A program made the translations under genes and the position numbers. A DNA stretch of 64,000 bases. Origin: VXNE01 sp965116625. GTDB taxonomy: Bacteria > Pseudomonadota > Gammaproteobacteria > Pseudomonadales > Azotimanducaceae. The stretch's first letter is position 1. The number at the start of each line of letters is the position of its first letter. The notes under the pieces are model-generated. The model was not told the DNA's origin, did not search any database, and saw only the letters and a list, made by a program, of their open reading frames with translations. Below are positions 54,468 through 63,828 of this stretch, one piece after another. Location: NCBI GenBank assembly GCA_965116625.1, contig OZ220717.1, positions 1,736,001-1,800,000 of the forward strand, written 5' to 3'.

Positions 54468-55658
54468 ATGGACAATGGCAATCACTATGGTCTCCAGCTG
54501 CCGGACGAGCTGGTGATGCTGCGCGACCAGATCCGGCGCTTCATGCGCGAGGAAGTCAAACCCATCGAGGACAAGCTGCCGCATGACGCCCTCGGTTGCG
54601 GGCCGGAGGACCTCGCGCACCTGCGCGGGATCGCGAGGGAGATGGGACTCACCCGGTTGACGACGCCGGAGGAGTACGGCGGCAATGCGCTCAGCGCGCT
54701 GGCCCGGGCGATCGTCGCGGAAGAGGGGGCGAAATGCCGCCTGGGCGCATATAACCCGGCGCTGGGGGCGTTCGCCGGCGGCCCGCCCATCATTGTCTGG
54801 TCGGGAACGCCGCAGCAGATCGAGAAATACGCCCTCCCCTGTATCGACGGGGACAAGCGAGCCTTTGTCGCCCTGACTGAACCGACCGGCGGGTCGGATC
54901 CGCGCAACAACGTGCAGACCCGGGCCCGCAAGGAGGGCGACGTGTGGGTCCTGAACGGGCGCAAGATGTGGATCACGGCGGCGGCCAGCGCGGACTACGG
55001 CATCATTTTCGCGCGCACCCGGGACGGCGCGCCGCCGCAGATCACGGCGTTCATCGTGGAACCGGACTTCAAGGGCATCGAGTTCAACGAGATCAAGGTG
55101 ATTCGGGCGCTGTCACCGTACGAGATCGTGCTGGACAACTGCGAAGTGCCGGCGGAGAACGTCCTCGGCGAGGTGGGCGGAGGCTTCGGCGTGGCGCAGA
55201 ACTGGCTGGTGGACGCGCGCATTCCCTATGCCGCGGGCTGCATCGGGATCGCGCAGGAAGCGTTGGACATGGCCTGTGGATGGGTCAAGAACCGGCCGGT
55301 GCGCGACGGCATGCTGGCGGACAAGCAGGCGATCCAGTGGATGATCGCCGATTCCGAGGTGGAGCTTCGTGCCGCCCGGTTGCTGATCTACGACGCAGCG
55401 TCGAAGGTGGATGCCGGCGCGCCGGGCAAGGTGGATGCCTCGGTGTGCAAGCTCTACGGTACCGAGACCGCCTGGCGGGTCGTGGACCGCGCGATACAGA
55501 TGTTCGGCGGAATGGGCGTTGCCAAGGAAATGCCGCTTGAGCGCTGGTACCGCGAACTGCGGGTCAAGCGGATTGGAGAGGGCCCGTCGGAGGTGCACCG
55601 CCTGGTGGTGGCGCGGGACAAGTTGCGGAATACGGACGGCGGCAACTACTTCGGGTAG
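54468..55658 (+). CDS. Acyl-CoA dehydrogenase
   Basis: A 396-residue FAD acyl-CoA dehydrogenase: FVALTEPTGGSDPRNNVQTR, DVWVLNGRKMWITAAASADY, and MFGGMGVAKEMPLERWYREL RV in the C-terminal domain. GAGGGAGGATATCG before the ATG at 54468 is a good ribosome-binding site. It is separate from the dehydrogenase pair at 5.7-8 kb and stands alone. Substrate not evident. Confidence 0.9.
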   Translation: MDNGNHYGLQLPDELVMLRDQIRRFMREEVKPIEDKLPHDALGCGPEDLAHLRGIAREMGLTRLTTPEEYGGNALSALARAIVAEEGAKCRLGAYNPALGAFAGGPPIIVWSGTPQQIEKYALPCIDGDKRAFVALTEPTGGSDPRNNVQTRARKEGDVWVLNGRKMWITAAASADYGIIFARTRDGAPPQITAFIVEPDFKGIEFNEIKVIRALSPYEIVLDNCEVPAENVLGEVGGGFGVAQNWLVDARIPYAAGCIGIAQEALDMACGWVKNRPVRDGMLADKQAIQWMIADSEVELRAARLLIYDAASKVDAGAPGKVDASVCKLYGTETAWRVVDRAIQMFGGMGVAKEMPLERWYRELRVKRIGEGPSEVHRLVVARDKLRNTDGGNYFG

Positions 55659-55699
55659 GTCACGGTCGCGGCTGTCCCCAGGCAGTCGCGGTTGCCGGG

Positions 55700-57101
<1,402 letters not shown>

Positions 57102-57109
<8 letters not shown>

Positions 57110-58157
57110 TGTTCGGTTGCTCCAGGGGAATGTAGAGTGAGAAGGCGGTTTTTCCGGGCGCGCTGTCGCATTCCATCACCCCGTTGTGCTGGCCGACGAT
57201 GTTCTGGGTGATGGAAAGGCCCAGCCCGGTTCCGTCCGGCCGGCCGCTGATCATGGGATAGTAGATGCGGTCGGCGATATCCGCCGGGATCCCGGGGCCG
57301 TTGTCGACGATCTCGACCTTGAGCACTACGCGATGCCGATGACGCCCGATGGTGAACTGGCGCACGGCGCGGGTCGACACGCTGATGCGCGGATTCGGCG
57401 TGTCGGTCAACGCCTCTTCGGCGTTGCGAACGATGTTGAGGATTGCCTGGATCAGCTTGCCGGAATCCCCCTCGATTTCAGGAAGGCCCAGGTCGTAGTC
57501 CCGCACGAAGGCGATGCGCTCCGGACACTCGGCTTCGATGAGATGAATCACGCGTTCGAGTACGCGATGGACATTCACCCGTTCGAATCGCGGCCGCTCG
57601 TTGGAGCCCAGCATGCGGTCGACCAGGTTCCTGAGCCGATCGGCCTCTTCGATGATGACTTTCGTGTACTCGCGCTGGCTGGTGCTCGCCAGTTCTCTTT
57701 CGAGCAACTGCGCGGCCCCGCGTATGCCGCCCAGGGGGTTCTTGATCTCGTGCGCGAGACCGCGCACCAGTTTGCGCGTCGTCTCCTGCAGCGCGAGGTG
57801 CTCGTCGCCCCGGTTGATCCTGAGGAAGCGGTCGAGCGGTTCGATCTCGATCAGCAGTTCGCCGTTTTCGAGCAGTTCGACGGAATAGTCTGCCCGCAGG
57901 TCGTCGCGGCCGTTGCTCGACAGGACAGCGCGGCGCTTCGTGTAGGGCTGACCGGTGTCGAGCGTGTTCCTGAGTGCCGATGCCCGCTCGGCGGGGTCGA
58001 CGAACAGCTCGCGCACCTCCTTGCCAACGATGCGCTGGGACGATTTCCCGAAGAGGGACTCAGCGGCCTGGTTCAGGTAGCCGACGCGCAGGGTGTTGTC
58101 CAGGACGACCACCGCGGTTGCGAGTTGATCCAGTATCTCCGGGGCCTGGGCCATCAT
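57102..58157 (-). CDS. ntrB: Nitrogen regulation sensor kinase NtrB
   Basis: A 351-residue PAS-histidine kinase. The PAS region is LDQLATAVVVLDNTLRVGYL NQAAESLFG; the H-box is VRGLAHEIKNPLGGIRGAAQ with the phospho-His; the ATPase has NIVRNAEEAL, VDNGPGIP and GTGLGLSI. No membrane segments, as expected for NtrB. The start at 58157 is preferred; the frame is open to 58292. A candidate sigma-54 promoter and NtrC box lie upstream. Confidence 0.95.
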
Positions 58158-58204
58158 TTTGCCGTGCCTTTGGTGCCGACCAAAGCCGAACTGAAGATAG
58201 CGTT

Positions 58205-58219
58205 GCAAATTTCGGTCCA
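58205..58219 (-). promoter_or_regulatory. Candidate sigma-54 promoter of ntrBC
   Basis: The minus strand reads TGGACCGAAATTTGC, with GG and GC separated by 10 bp as required. It matches -24 TGG and -12 TTGC but has ACC in place of CAC, so it is weaker than the glnA promoter. Transcription would start about 35 nt before the ntrB ATG. Confidence 0.5.
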
Positions 58220-58291
58220 ATTGCATGTGTGGTTGCAGGCCCCGTTTTGACTGGCATTGCCCGGGAACGGTGAAAACAATTGCGGAATGCA

Positions 58292-58308
58292 TGCACCAAA
58301 ATAGTGCG
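58292..58308. promoter_or_regulatory. NtrC-binding box upstream of ntrB
   Basis: TGCACCAAAATAGTGCG matches the NtrC palindrome TGCACY-N5-RGTGCA at all but the last base. It is about 70 bp upstream of the putative -24 element, a good activator distance. Confidence 0.7.
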
Positions 58309-58339
58309 CGGGACCGTGGGCGTCAAACTTCGCCGACGT

Positions 58340-58359
58340 CGAGATATGCGGGTTAAGGG
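58340..58359. repeat. Solo inverted-repeat end similar to the 24-kb MITE
   Basis: CGAGATATGCGGGTTAAG resembles GAGATATGCGGGCTAG at the right end of the 295-bp element. It spans the stop codon of the DUF4124 gene. No partner end is visible nearby. Confidence 0.45.
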
Positions 58360-58913
58360 CGCCTTGCAGTGGCACGCAGCAGGTGAAAGCTGACGGGTGC
58401 GCTCTGGATCAGAATGTTGTTCTTTCGGTCCGTGATGGCAATCGCCGCCGAGTGGGGCCCTCGCGAGACATTGGCCAGGGTGAAGGCAAGCGGGCTGTGC
58501 CCATTGTCGGAGTCGCCGTCAGCTTCGTGGCGCGCCTCGCCCGACACGGCGACAGTGCCATTGACCAACAGCACAGCGCTGTGGCCCACATGTAGCGCCG
58601 GTTCAACCCGGCCGGTTACGCGCAGGTTGCCCCCGTTGCGTCGAATGGCCTCGCCGTCGACCGGAAAGGTGATTCGAATGTCCCGGTAGCTTGCCGCAGG
58701 TTCTTTCGGGCTGACGATGTCGGGCGGCGGCGGCGTCAATTCGACAGGGCTGTAGGTGTTGACCCTGGGAAGATCAACCTCCTGACGGCCCGTGGCGGGA
58801 CGGTCGGCGAAGGAGGTTATGTCGCCGTCCGTATCGCGGTAGATGGCTGTCTCGGCGCTTGCCATTGCGCCAAGGGCGAGCACCAGGATTGCGCCGGATA
58901 TGTGGCTGGGCAT
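58353..58913 (-). CDS. DUF4124 domain protein, exported
   Basis: A 186-residue exported protein (MPSHISGAILVLALGAMASA signal peptide) with the DUF4124 start AETAIYRDTDGDITSFADRP. A second part (about 75-180) resembles an Ig-like or carbohydrate-binding fold with DIRITFPVDGEAIRRNGGNL. DUF4124 proteins commonly sit between glnA and ntrB in gammaproteobacteria. The Shine-Dalgarno GAAGG lies 5 bp upstream and belongs to repeat copy C. The longer frame to 59003 is rejected. Confidence 0.82.
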   Translation of the reverse strand: MPSHISGAILVLALGAMASAETAIYRDTDGDITSFADRPATGRQEVDLPRVNTYSPVELTPPPPDIVSPKEPAASYRDIRITFPVDGEAIRRNGGNLRVTGRVEPALHVGHSAVLLVNGTVAVSGEARHEADGDSDNGHSPLAFTLANVSRGPHSAAIAITDRKNNILIQSAPVSFHLLRATARRP

Positions 58914-58914
58914 G

Positions 58915-59037
58915 GGAGCCTTCAGCCGGGGGAGCGCGAGGGGGCGGCCCCTCGCAAAAAAAAGAGCATCCTCGACCGCTGACGCGTAAGGAAGGGGCGG
59001 CACTTACCCCGTCGCCAGAAACGTACTTCCATAGAAG
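58915..59037 (+). repeat. Dispersed palindromic element, copy C
   Basis: Left end GGAGCCTTCAGCCGGGGG, one hairpin module (GCGAGGGG-GCGG-CCCCTCGC), then CTCGACCGCTGACGCGTAAG and the right end ACGTACTTCCATAGAAG. Read on the minus strand, its left end supplies GAAGG before the DUF4124 ATG at 58913. Confidence 0.88.
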
Positions 59038-59192
59038 ACTGTCGTGAAACCTGCGGACGGCCGGACAGTGTCATCGGACCGGGAGAATGGTGCCTCAAGA
59101 CAACGCGGGAGCGCGATAGGCGGATTCGCGACACCGTGTAGGATCGCGCAGTGTTGGCGTGCGGGACTTTTCGCCGTGCACAGGGCCCAAGA

Positions 59193-59223
59193 CTGCGATG
59201 GCGGCATGGCGCCGCCATCGCAG
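59193..59223. terminator. 13-bp perfect hairpin downstream of glnA
   Basis: CTGCGATGGCGGC-ATGGC-GCCGCCATCGCAG, a 13-bp stem with a 5-nt loop, 164 bp past the glnA stop. There is no U-tract, so it may stabilise the glnA mRNA end or attenuate read-through rather than terminate by itself. The rest of the 59038-59386 gap has no gene. Confidence 0.45.
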
Positions 59224-59280
59224 TTAAGGTGCGTCGGATCAGCGCCCGAAACCCGTAGGGCTTCGGCGCAGGCCCTACCG

Positions 59281-59340
59281 CCATGAAATCCGGCGGCCTT
59301 CGGCGCGCCGTGTTTCACTCCCGCCCAAGCCTCATCTATG
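59281..59340 (-). repeat. Second dispersed repeat family, copy Y
   Basis: The minus strand reads AGATGAGGCTTGGGCGGGAG then TGAAACACGGCGCGCCGAAGG and ends GGATTTCATGGC. It aligns with copy X (62.9 kb) over about 60 bp with a few gaps. Confidence 0.7.
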
Positions 59341-59386
59341 GCCATCGCCTTGACCGGCGCTGCGTGCCGGTGCTGCGGCGCAGACC

Positions 59387-60799
59387 CTACACGGAGTAGT
59401 ACAGCTGGAACTCGGCGGGATGCGTGGTCATGCGCAGCACGTCCACTTCTTCCTGCTTGAGTTCGATATAGGCGTCTATCTGGTCGTCGCTGAAGACGCC
59501 GCCGGCCGTCAGGAAACCGCGGTCGGCATCGAGGGCTGAGAGCGCTTCCTCCAGCGAGGCGCATACCGTGGGGACGCCTTCGAGTTCCTCGGGAGCCAGG
59601 TCGTAGAGGTCCTTGTCGAACGGGTCGCCCGGATGGATCTTGTTCTGAATGCCGTCAATGCCAGCCATCAGCATGGCCGCAAAGGTCAGATACGGATTGC
59701 CGGCGGAGTCCGGGAAGCGGACCTCGGTACGATAGGCGCGTGGATTCCCCCCCTGCACGTAGGGAATGCGGACGCCGGCGGAACGGTTGCGTGCCGAGTA
59801 GGCGAGCAGGACCGGCGCCTCGAAGCCGGGCACCAGGCGCTTGTAGGAGTTCGTGCTCGCATTCGTGAACGCGTTGAACGCCCTGGCGTGCTTCATGATT
59901 CCGCCGATGTAGTAGAGGGCGGTCTCCGACAGGCCGGCATAGCCGTCGCCGAAAAAGACGTTCTCGCCGCCCTTGGAGATGGACTGGTGGACGTGCATGC
60001 CGTTGCCGTTGTCGCCCACCAGCGGCTTGGGCATGAAGGTCGCGGTCTTGCCGTAGGCCTGCGCGACGTTGTGGACGCAGTACTTGTAGATCTGCAGTTC
60101 GTCGGCTTTCTTGACCAGCGTGTTGAACCGCACGCCGATCTCGCCCTGGCCAGCGGTGCCCACTTCGTGGTGATGGACCTCGACCTCAAGCCCCATGGCA
60201 TGCATGGTGCTGCACATCGCGTTGCGCAGGTCCGCGCCGGAATCCACCGGCGGGACAGGGAAGTAACCCCCCTTGACCTTGGGCCTGTGTCCGAGGTTGC
60301 CGCCTTCGAACTCGGCGTCGGACTCCCAGGCTGCCTCCTCCGCGGAAATGGCGTAGGAACTGCCGGACATTTCGACCTTCCAGCGCACATCGTCGAAGAC
60401 GAAGAATTCGGCCTCCGGGCCGAAGTAGGCTTCATCGCCGATGCCAGTGGAGATGAGGTACTGCTCGGCGAGCTTGGCGGTCGAACGCGGGTCGCGACCG
60501 TAGGGCTGCATCGTCGTGGGTTCGATGATGTCGCAGCGCACGTTGATGGTCGTTTCGTCGCGGAAAGGATCGAGAACGGGGGTTGAATCGTCGGGCATGA
60601 GCATCATGTCGGACTCGTTGATGCTCTTCCATCCGGAGACGGATGAGCCGTCGAACATGATCCCGTCTGAGAAGGCTTCCGCGTCCAGCCGGCCCGCCGG
60701 GATGGTCGTGTGTTGCTCCTTGCCTCTGGGGTCGGTAAATCGAAGGTCCACCCACTTCGCATCGTTGTCGCTAATCAGTTTTAACGTGTTTTCCGCCAT
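59387..60799 (-). CDS. glnA: Glutamine synthetase, type I
   Basis: A 470-residue GSI-beta. NDAKWVDLRFTDPRGKEQH at the start, MFDGSSVSGWKSINESDMML, FGPEAEFFVFDDVRW (metal Glu residues), NGNGMHVHQSISKGG and the adenylylation loop DKDLYDLAPEELEG with the regulatory Tyr. It condenses glutamate and ammonia. The ATG at 60799 gives the normal N-terminus; the upstream open frame to 60862 lies in the leader. Controlled by a sigma-54 promoter and NtrC boxes. Confidence 0.97.
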   Translation of the reverse strand: MAENTLKLISDNDAKWVDLRFTDPRGKEQHTTIPAGRLDAEAFSDGIMFDGSSVSGWKSINESDMMLMPDDSTPVLDPFRDETTINVRCDIIEPTTMQPYGRDPRSTAKLAEQYLISTGIGDEAYFGPEAEFFVFDDVRWKVEMSGSSYAISAEEAAWESDAEFEGGNLGHRPKVKGGYFPVPPVDSGADLRNAMCSTMHAMGLEVEVHHHEVGTAGQGEIGVRFNTLVKKADELQIYKYCVHNVAQAYGKTATFMPKPLVGDNGNGMHVHQSISKGGENVFFGDGYAGLSETALYYIGGIMKHARAFNAFTNASTNSYKRLVPGFEAPVLLAYSARNRSAGVRIPYVQGGNPRAYRTEVRFPDSAGNPYLTFAAMLMAGIDGIQNKIHPGDPFDKDLYDLAPEELEGVPTVCASLEEALSALDADRGFLTAGGVFSDDQIDAYIELKQEEVDVLRMTTHPAEFQLYYSV

Positions 60800-60954
60800 T
60801 TCGGATTCCGCTCCGTTGTTTGCAGTTGATTGACTTGGCGAAGCCTTCGCTTCTTGCCCCAAGACGACGCGCCGGTTTCCCCGGCGGCGACGCCGCCACC
60901 GAACCTTGCCCAGGAAGGGCCTCGACCTCTTTCTGCCGGTTCCCCATCAGCCAA

Positions 60955-60969
60955 GCAATATCAGTGCCA
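60955..60969 (-). promoter_or_regulatory. Sigma-54 promoter of glnA
   Basis: The minus strand reads TGGCACTGATATTGC, an excellent match to the -24/-12 consensus TGGCAC-N5-TTGC. The predicted start is near 60943, giving a leader of about 145 nt before the glnA ATG. Confidence 0.85.
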
Positions 60970-60988
60970 TGCGGCATTTTCGTTCCCA

Positions 60989-61005
60989 TGCACCAAATGA
61001 GGCGC
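60989..61005. promoter_or_regulatory. NtrC half-box proximal to glnA promoter
   Basis: TGCACCAAATGAGGCGC matches one arm of the NtrC site; the second arm is degraded. It lies about 20 bp upstream of the -24 element, which is unusually close. Confidence 0.4.
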
Positions 61006-61083
61006 GCAAGCCTGGCGGATTACCGCCTGGCTCCCGTTTTCTTGACGCCGCAATGCTCTTCTATGGTGCGAGCGCCGATGATA

Positions 61084-61100
61084 TGCACTATATCAGTGCA
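61084..61100. promoter_or_regulatory. NtrC-binding site upstream of glnA
   Basis: TGCACTATATCAGTGCA is a perfect 6-5-6 palindrome identical to the NtrC consensus. It is about 115 bp upstream of the -24 element, a typical enhancer position. Confidence 0.85.
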
Positions 61101-61117
61101 ATCGGCACCGCCCAGGT

Positions 61118-61384
61118 TCAAGTCTCGCACACTTCGATCGTGATGCGAATACAGGTGTCGTCGCGCGCGGTCGCAACCAGGCCGTGGCCGTGCACCCTGC
61201 ACCACGCCGGAATGTCCTGCAATACGCCCGGGTCGGTCGCGAGGATGTCCAGCAATGTTCCGGTCGAGAGCGATTCAACGCGCTCCTGGGTGCGGATCAC
61301 GGGCAGCGGGCAGAGCAGGCCCCGCACATCCAGCTTCTGACGGCCGCGGCGCGCGACGTTGGCGCCGGTCTGGTCCGGGGTCAT
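61118..61384 (-). CDS. TusA-family sulfurtransferase
   Basis: An 88-residue protein with the TusA/SirA motif LDVRGLLCPLPVIRTQERV (Cys-Pro-x-Pro) and a C-terminal IAWC-type strand (IPAWCRVHGHGLVATARDD). It relays sulfur as a persulfide. The ATG overlaps the TGA of the PP-loop gene, so the two are coupled. Confidence 0.88.
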   Translation of the reverse strand: MTPDQTGANVARRGRQKLDVRGLLCPLPVIRTQERVESLSTGTLLDILATDPGVLQDIPAWCRVHGHGLVATARDDTCIRITIEVCET

Positions 61385-62418
61385 ACGTGCCAGGCCGCTG
61401 GCAGTTCCGTCGGCGGCAACGGTTCGACGTTCAGCAACTCCACCACTCCGTTGACGTGGTGAGCGCTCACGTCGACGCGGGGGAGGGTACGGCCCCGGCT
61501 GTAGCGAGCCAGTATGCGCGCGGCCAGCGTCACGTCCCGGGGCTTCGGTGCACCGTCGATCAGCGCCAGGGGGCCGGGAAACCCCGTGGTCCTGAGGTGC
61601 AGGAAGCGGTTGCGGTAGCCTTCGAGATACCGGTTCTCTCCTTCCTCGCGGCCGACGATCAGCTTGTAGTGGCTTGCGGGCCGGATATGGCGTCCCACCT
61701 TGAGCAGCATGATGTCGTCGAGTTCGTAGTCCCGCGTGCCGCGGGCGTCCCACAGGTCGGCCAGCTTGGACGCGTACTGCGCATCCGTCAGGAAGCAGCA
61801 GCCCCCGGCGGGCTGTGCGTAGTCGGAAAAGCCGAAAGACTCCGCCAGCGCCATCTGGGGCTTCCTGTTGCGGCCGTGGAAACCGTACAGGGCGTCGCGG
61901 TCCACCCAGCCTTCCCGTTCGGGCCTGGTCGGGGCGAGGTTTTTTGCGCAAAGCGGGCGTAGCAGGAGATCGTCGGCACCGGACTCCCGCGCGATGAGCG
62001 GCATGGTTTCCTTGCGCTGGGACTTGGGCCGCTGGCCGATCACCTCGCCGGTCACGACGAAATCGAAGTCCCTGTCCACGAGGCCCCAGGTCCGGGCCCT
62101 GTCCACCATGAAGATCTTGCAGTCGAGGCATGGGTTCAGGTTCTGGCCATAACCGTGCTTCGGGTTGATGACGATGTCCTTGTACTCGTCGGCGACATCG
62201 ATGATGTGCAGCTTGATACCGAGCTGTTCGGCCACCCACAGCGCGTTGTTCCGGCGCGGCTTGACCTGCCGTTTCCTGCGGATGGCGTGGGTGTGGCCCT
62301 CCACGCAGAATCCGGTGTAGAAATTGAGTCCCTCGACCTGTACGCCTTGCTCCTGGACGACTTTTGCCGCCAACATGGAGTCAAGTCCGCCGGAGATGAG
62401 CGCTATGGCTTTTTTCAT
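61381..62418 (-). CDS. PP-loop ATPase with MnmA/ThiI-like fold, putative RNA or small-molecule thiolase
   Basis: A 345-residue protein: the N-terminal PP-loop ALISGGLDSMLAAKVVQEQG and, near residue 97, NPCLDCKIFMVDRA, a Cys pair. The C-terminal part has AQPAGGCCFLTDAQYASKLA with a second Cys pair and HYKLIVGREEGENRYLEGYR, resembling DUF814/NFACT-R. Related proteins are annotated tRNA thiouridylases. Coupled to a TusA-like gene that can donate sulfur. The target is not established. Confidence 0.82.
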   Translation of the reverse strand: MKKAIALISGGLDSMLAAKVVQEQGVQVEGLNFYTGFCVEGHTHAIRRKRQVKPRRNNALWVAEQLGIKLHIIDVADEYKDIVINPKHGYGQNLNPCLDCKIFMVDRARTWGLVDRDFDFVVTGEVIGQRPKSQRKETMPLIARESGADDLLLRPLCAKNLAPTRPEREGWVDRDALYGFHGRNRKPQMALAESFGFSDYAQPAGGCCFLTDAQYASKLADLWDARGTRDYELDDIMLLKVGRHIRPASHYKLIVGREEGENRYLEGYRNRFLHLRTTGFPGPLALIDGAPKPRDVTLAARILARYSRGRTLPRVDVSAHHVNGVVELLNVEPLPPTELPAAWHV

Positions 62419-62454
62419 GCCCCGTATTGTAGCCGCACGCGGGACTCACGCGCC

Positions 62455-62892
62455 GTGAGGGCGTTGTGTCAACGCGTCGCGGGCGCATCCGTCGACATTG
62501 GTGGGGAGACGGTTGCGCGCATAGATGGCGGGCTGCTGGTCCTGCTGGGTGTGTTCCGCGATGACACGGAAGCGCAGGTGGAACGGCTGGCGGCGAAGAC
62601 GATGGCCCTGCGGGTCTTCGCAGACGCTTCGAAGCCAATGAACCGCTCGGTGATGGATGTCGGCGGCAGCGTGCTGGTGGTATCGCAGTTCACCCTGGCG
62701 GCGGACACTTCGCGGGGCAATCGGCCGGGCTTCGGATACGCGGCGGAACCGGAACGGGCGCGCGCGCTGTACGAGCATTACGTCGAGGCGTGCAGGCAAC
62801 GCTGGCCGCACGTGGCGACCGGCGTCTTCGGCGCCGATATGAAGGTCAGCCTGGTCAACGACGGCCCGGTGACGATCCTGCTCGAGGGTTAG
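62455..62892 (+). CDS. dtd: D-aminoacyl-tRNA deacylase
   Basis: A 145-residue Dtd: VRALCQRVAGASVDIGGETV, the active-site strand VLVVSQFTLAADTSRGNRP, and the C-terminal MKVSLVNDGPVTILLEG (GlyPro motif). It removes D-amino acids from tRNA. GTG start at 62455; the upstream open frame overlaps the divergent PP-loop gene. Confidence 0.93.
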   Translation: MRALCQRVAGASVDIGGETVARIDGGLLVLLGVFRDDTEAQVERLAAKTMALRVFADASKPMNRSVMDVGGSVLVVSQFTLAADTSRGNRPGFGYAAEPERARALYEHYVEACRQRWPHVATGVFGADMKVSLVNDGPVTILLEG

Positions 62893-62909
62893 CAGGCCGC
62901 GCCGTAGAG

Positions 62910-62924
62910 CGGCACGTAGTGCCG
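62910..62924. terminator. Short hairpin between dtd and tatC
   Basis: CGGCAC-GTA-GTGCCG, a 6-bp perfect stem in the gap between two convergent genes. No U-tract; a weak bidirectional terminator at best. Confidence 0.3.
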
Positions 62925-62945
62925 ATCAAGGCACGGGATGCGTGA

Positions 62946-63007
62946 GCCAGATGGGCTTGGGCGGGGGTGAAACACGTCGCGCCCGAAGGGCCGGCGGGTT
63001 TCATGGC
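62946..63007 (+). repeat. Second dispersed repeat family, copy X
   Basis: AGATGGGCTTGGGCGGGGGT then GAAACACGTCGCGCCCGAAG and GGTTTCATGGC. It ends at the tatC stop codon. Aligns with copy Y at 59.3 kb and, less well, copy Z at 36.1 kb. Confidence 0.7.
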
Positions 63008-63828
63008 TAAGTTTCCTCCCGACCTCGCCCTCCCACCCGGGACACCAGGATGCCTATCTCGAACAGCAGCCAGACGGGGATGGCCAAAAGGACCTGGGTG
63101 AATGGGTCCGGTGGTGTCAGCAACATGCCGACAATGAAGCAGCCGACGAGGACATAGGGCCGCTTGCGGGCGATGCCGTCCGCCGTCGCCAGGCCCGACC
63201 GCACCAGCAGGAACGTCGCAACCGGAATCTCGAACGCGACGCCGAGGGCGAAGAACATCTTCAGCACGAAGTTCAGGTAGCGGTTGATGTCCGTCATCAT
63301 CGTGACGCCTTCCGGCGCTACGTGGGCGAAGAACGCGAACGCGACCGGGAACATCACGAAGTACGCGAACGCCATCCCGACATAGAACAGCAGGATGCTC
63401 GACACCAGGACCGGAAGCGCGAACTTCTTCTCGCGCAGGTACAGGCCCGGCGCAACGAAGCCCCAGATCTGGTGCAGCAGGTAAGGCATCGCGGCGATGA
63501 AGGCAGTGAACGCCGCGAGTTTCAGGGGCATCACGAACGGCGATGCGACATCGATGGCGGTCAGGTTTCCGCCGGGCAGGAAGGTTGTCAGCGGCGCGGA
63601 TACGAAGTGGTAGATCGCGTCGCGAAAGGCGAAGCTTGGAACGAATAGCAGGGCGACGGCCACGACGCTCCGCAACAGGCGTTGACGCAGTTCCAGGAGG
63701 TGGTCGAGAAAGGGCATCTCGTGGTCGTCGACCCTGGCATCGTGTTCGGTCTCCGCGTCCTCGGGCCGTTGCGCTGGCTCTCCTCGCTCCCTGTCGTTGG
63801 CATCCCCGGGGGAAAGCTCATCGGCCAT
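63007..63828 (-). CDS. tatC: Sec-independent protein translocase TatC
   Basis: A 273-residue six-helix protein: MPFLDHLLELRQRLLRSVVA, FVAPGLYLREKKFALPVLVS and GVAFEIPVATFLLVRSGLAT (conserved Glu). It binds twin-arginine signals with TatB. Its ATG overlaps the end of tatB by 11 bp. The N-terminus carries an acidic extension (about 40 residues) before the usual start. Confidence 0.96.
   Translation of the reverse strand: MADELSPGDANDRERGEPAQRPEDAETEHDARVDDHEMPFLDHLLELRQRLLRSVVAVALLFVPSFAFRDAIYHFVSAPLTTFLPGGNLTAIDVASPFVMPLKLAAFTAFIAAMPYLLHQIWGFVAPGLYLREKKFALPVLVSSILLFYVGMAFAYFVMFPVAFAFFAHVAPEGVTMMTDINRYLNFVLKMFFALGVAFEIPVATFLLVRSGLATADGIARKRPYVLVGCFIVGMLLTPPDPFTQVLLAIPVWLLFEIGILVSRVGGRGREET

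Noticed and set aside
59004..59564. Reading frame across the glnA 3' end and gap
   Set aside because: Arg/Ala-rich shadow frame overlapping glnA, without a family.
61385..62239. Long frame upstream of the TusA gene
   Set aside because: It is the shadow of the PP-loop gene in another frame; only the last 88 residues are TusA.
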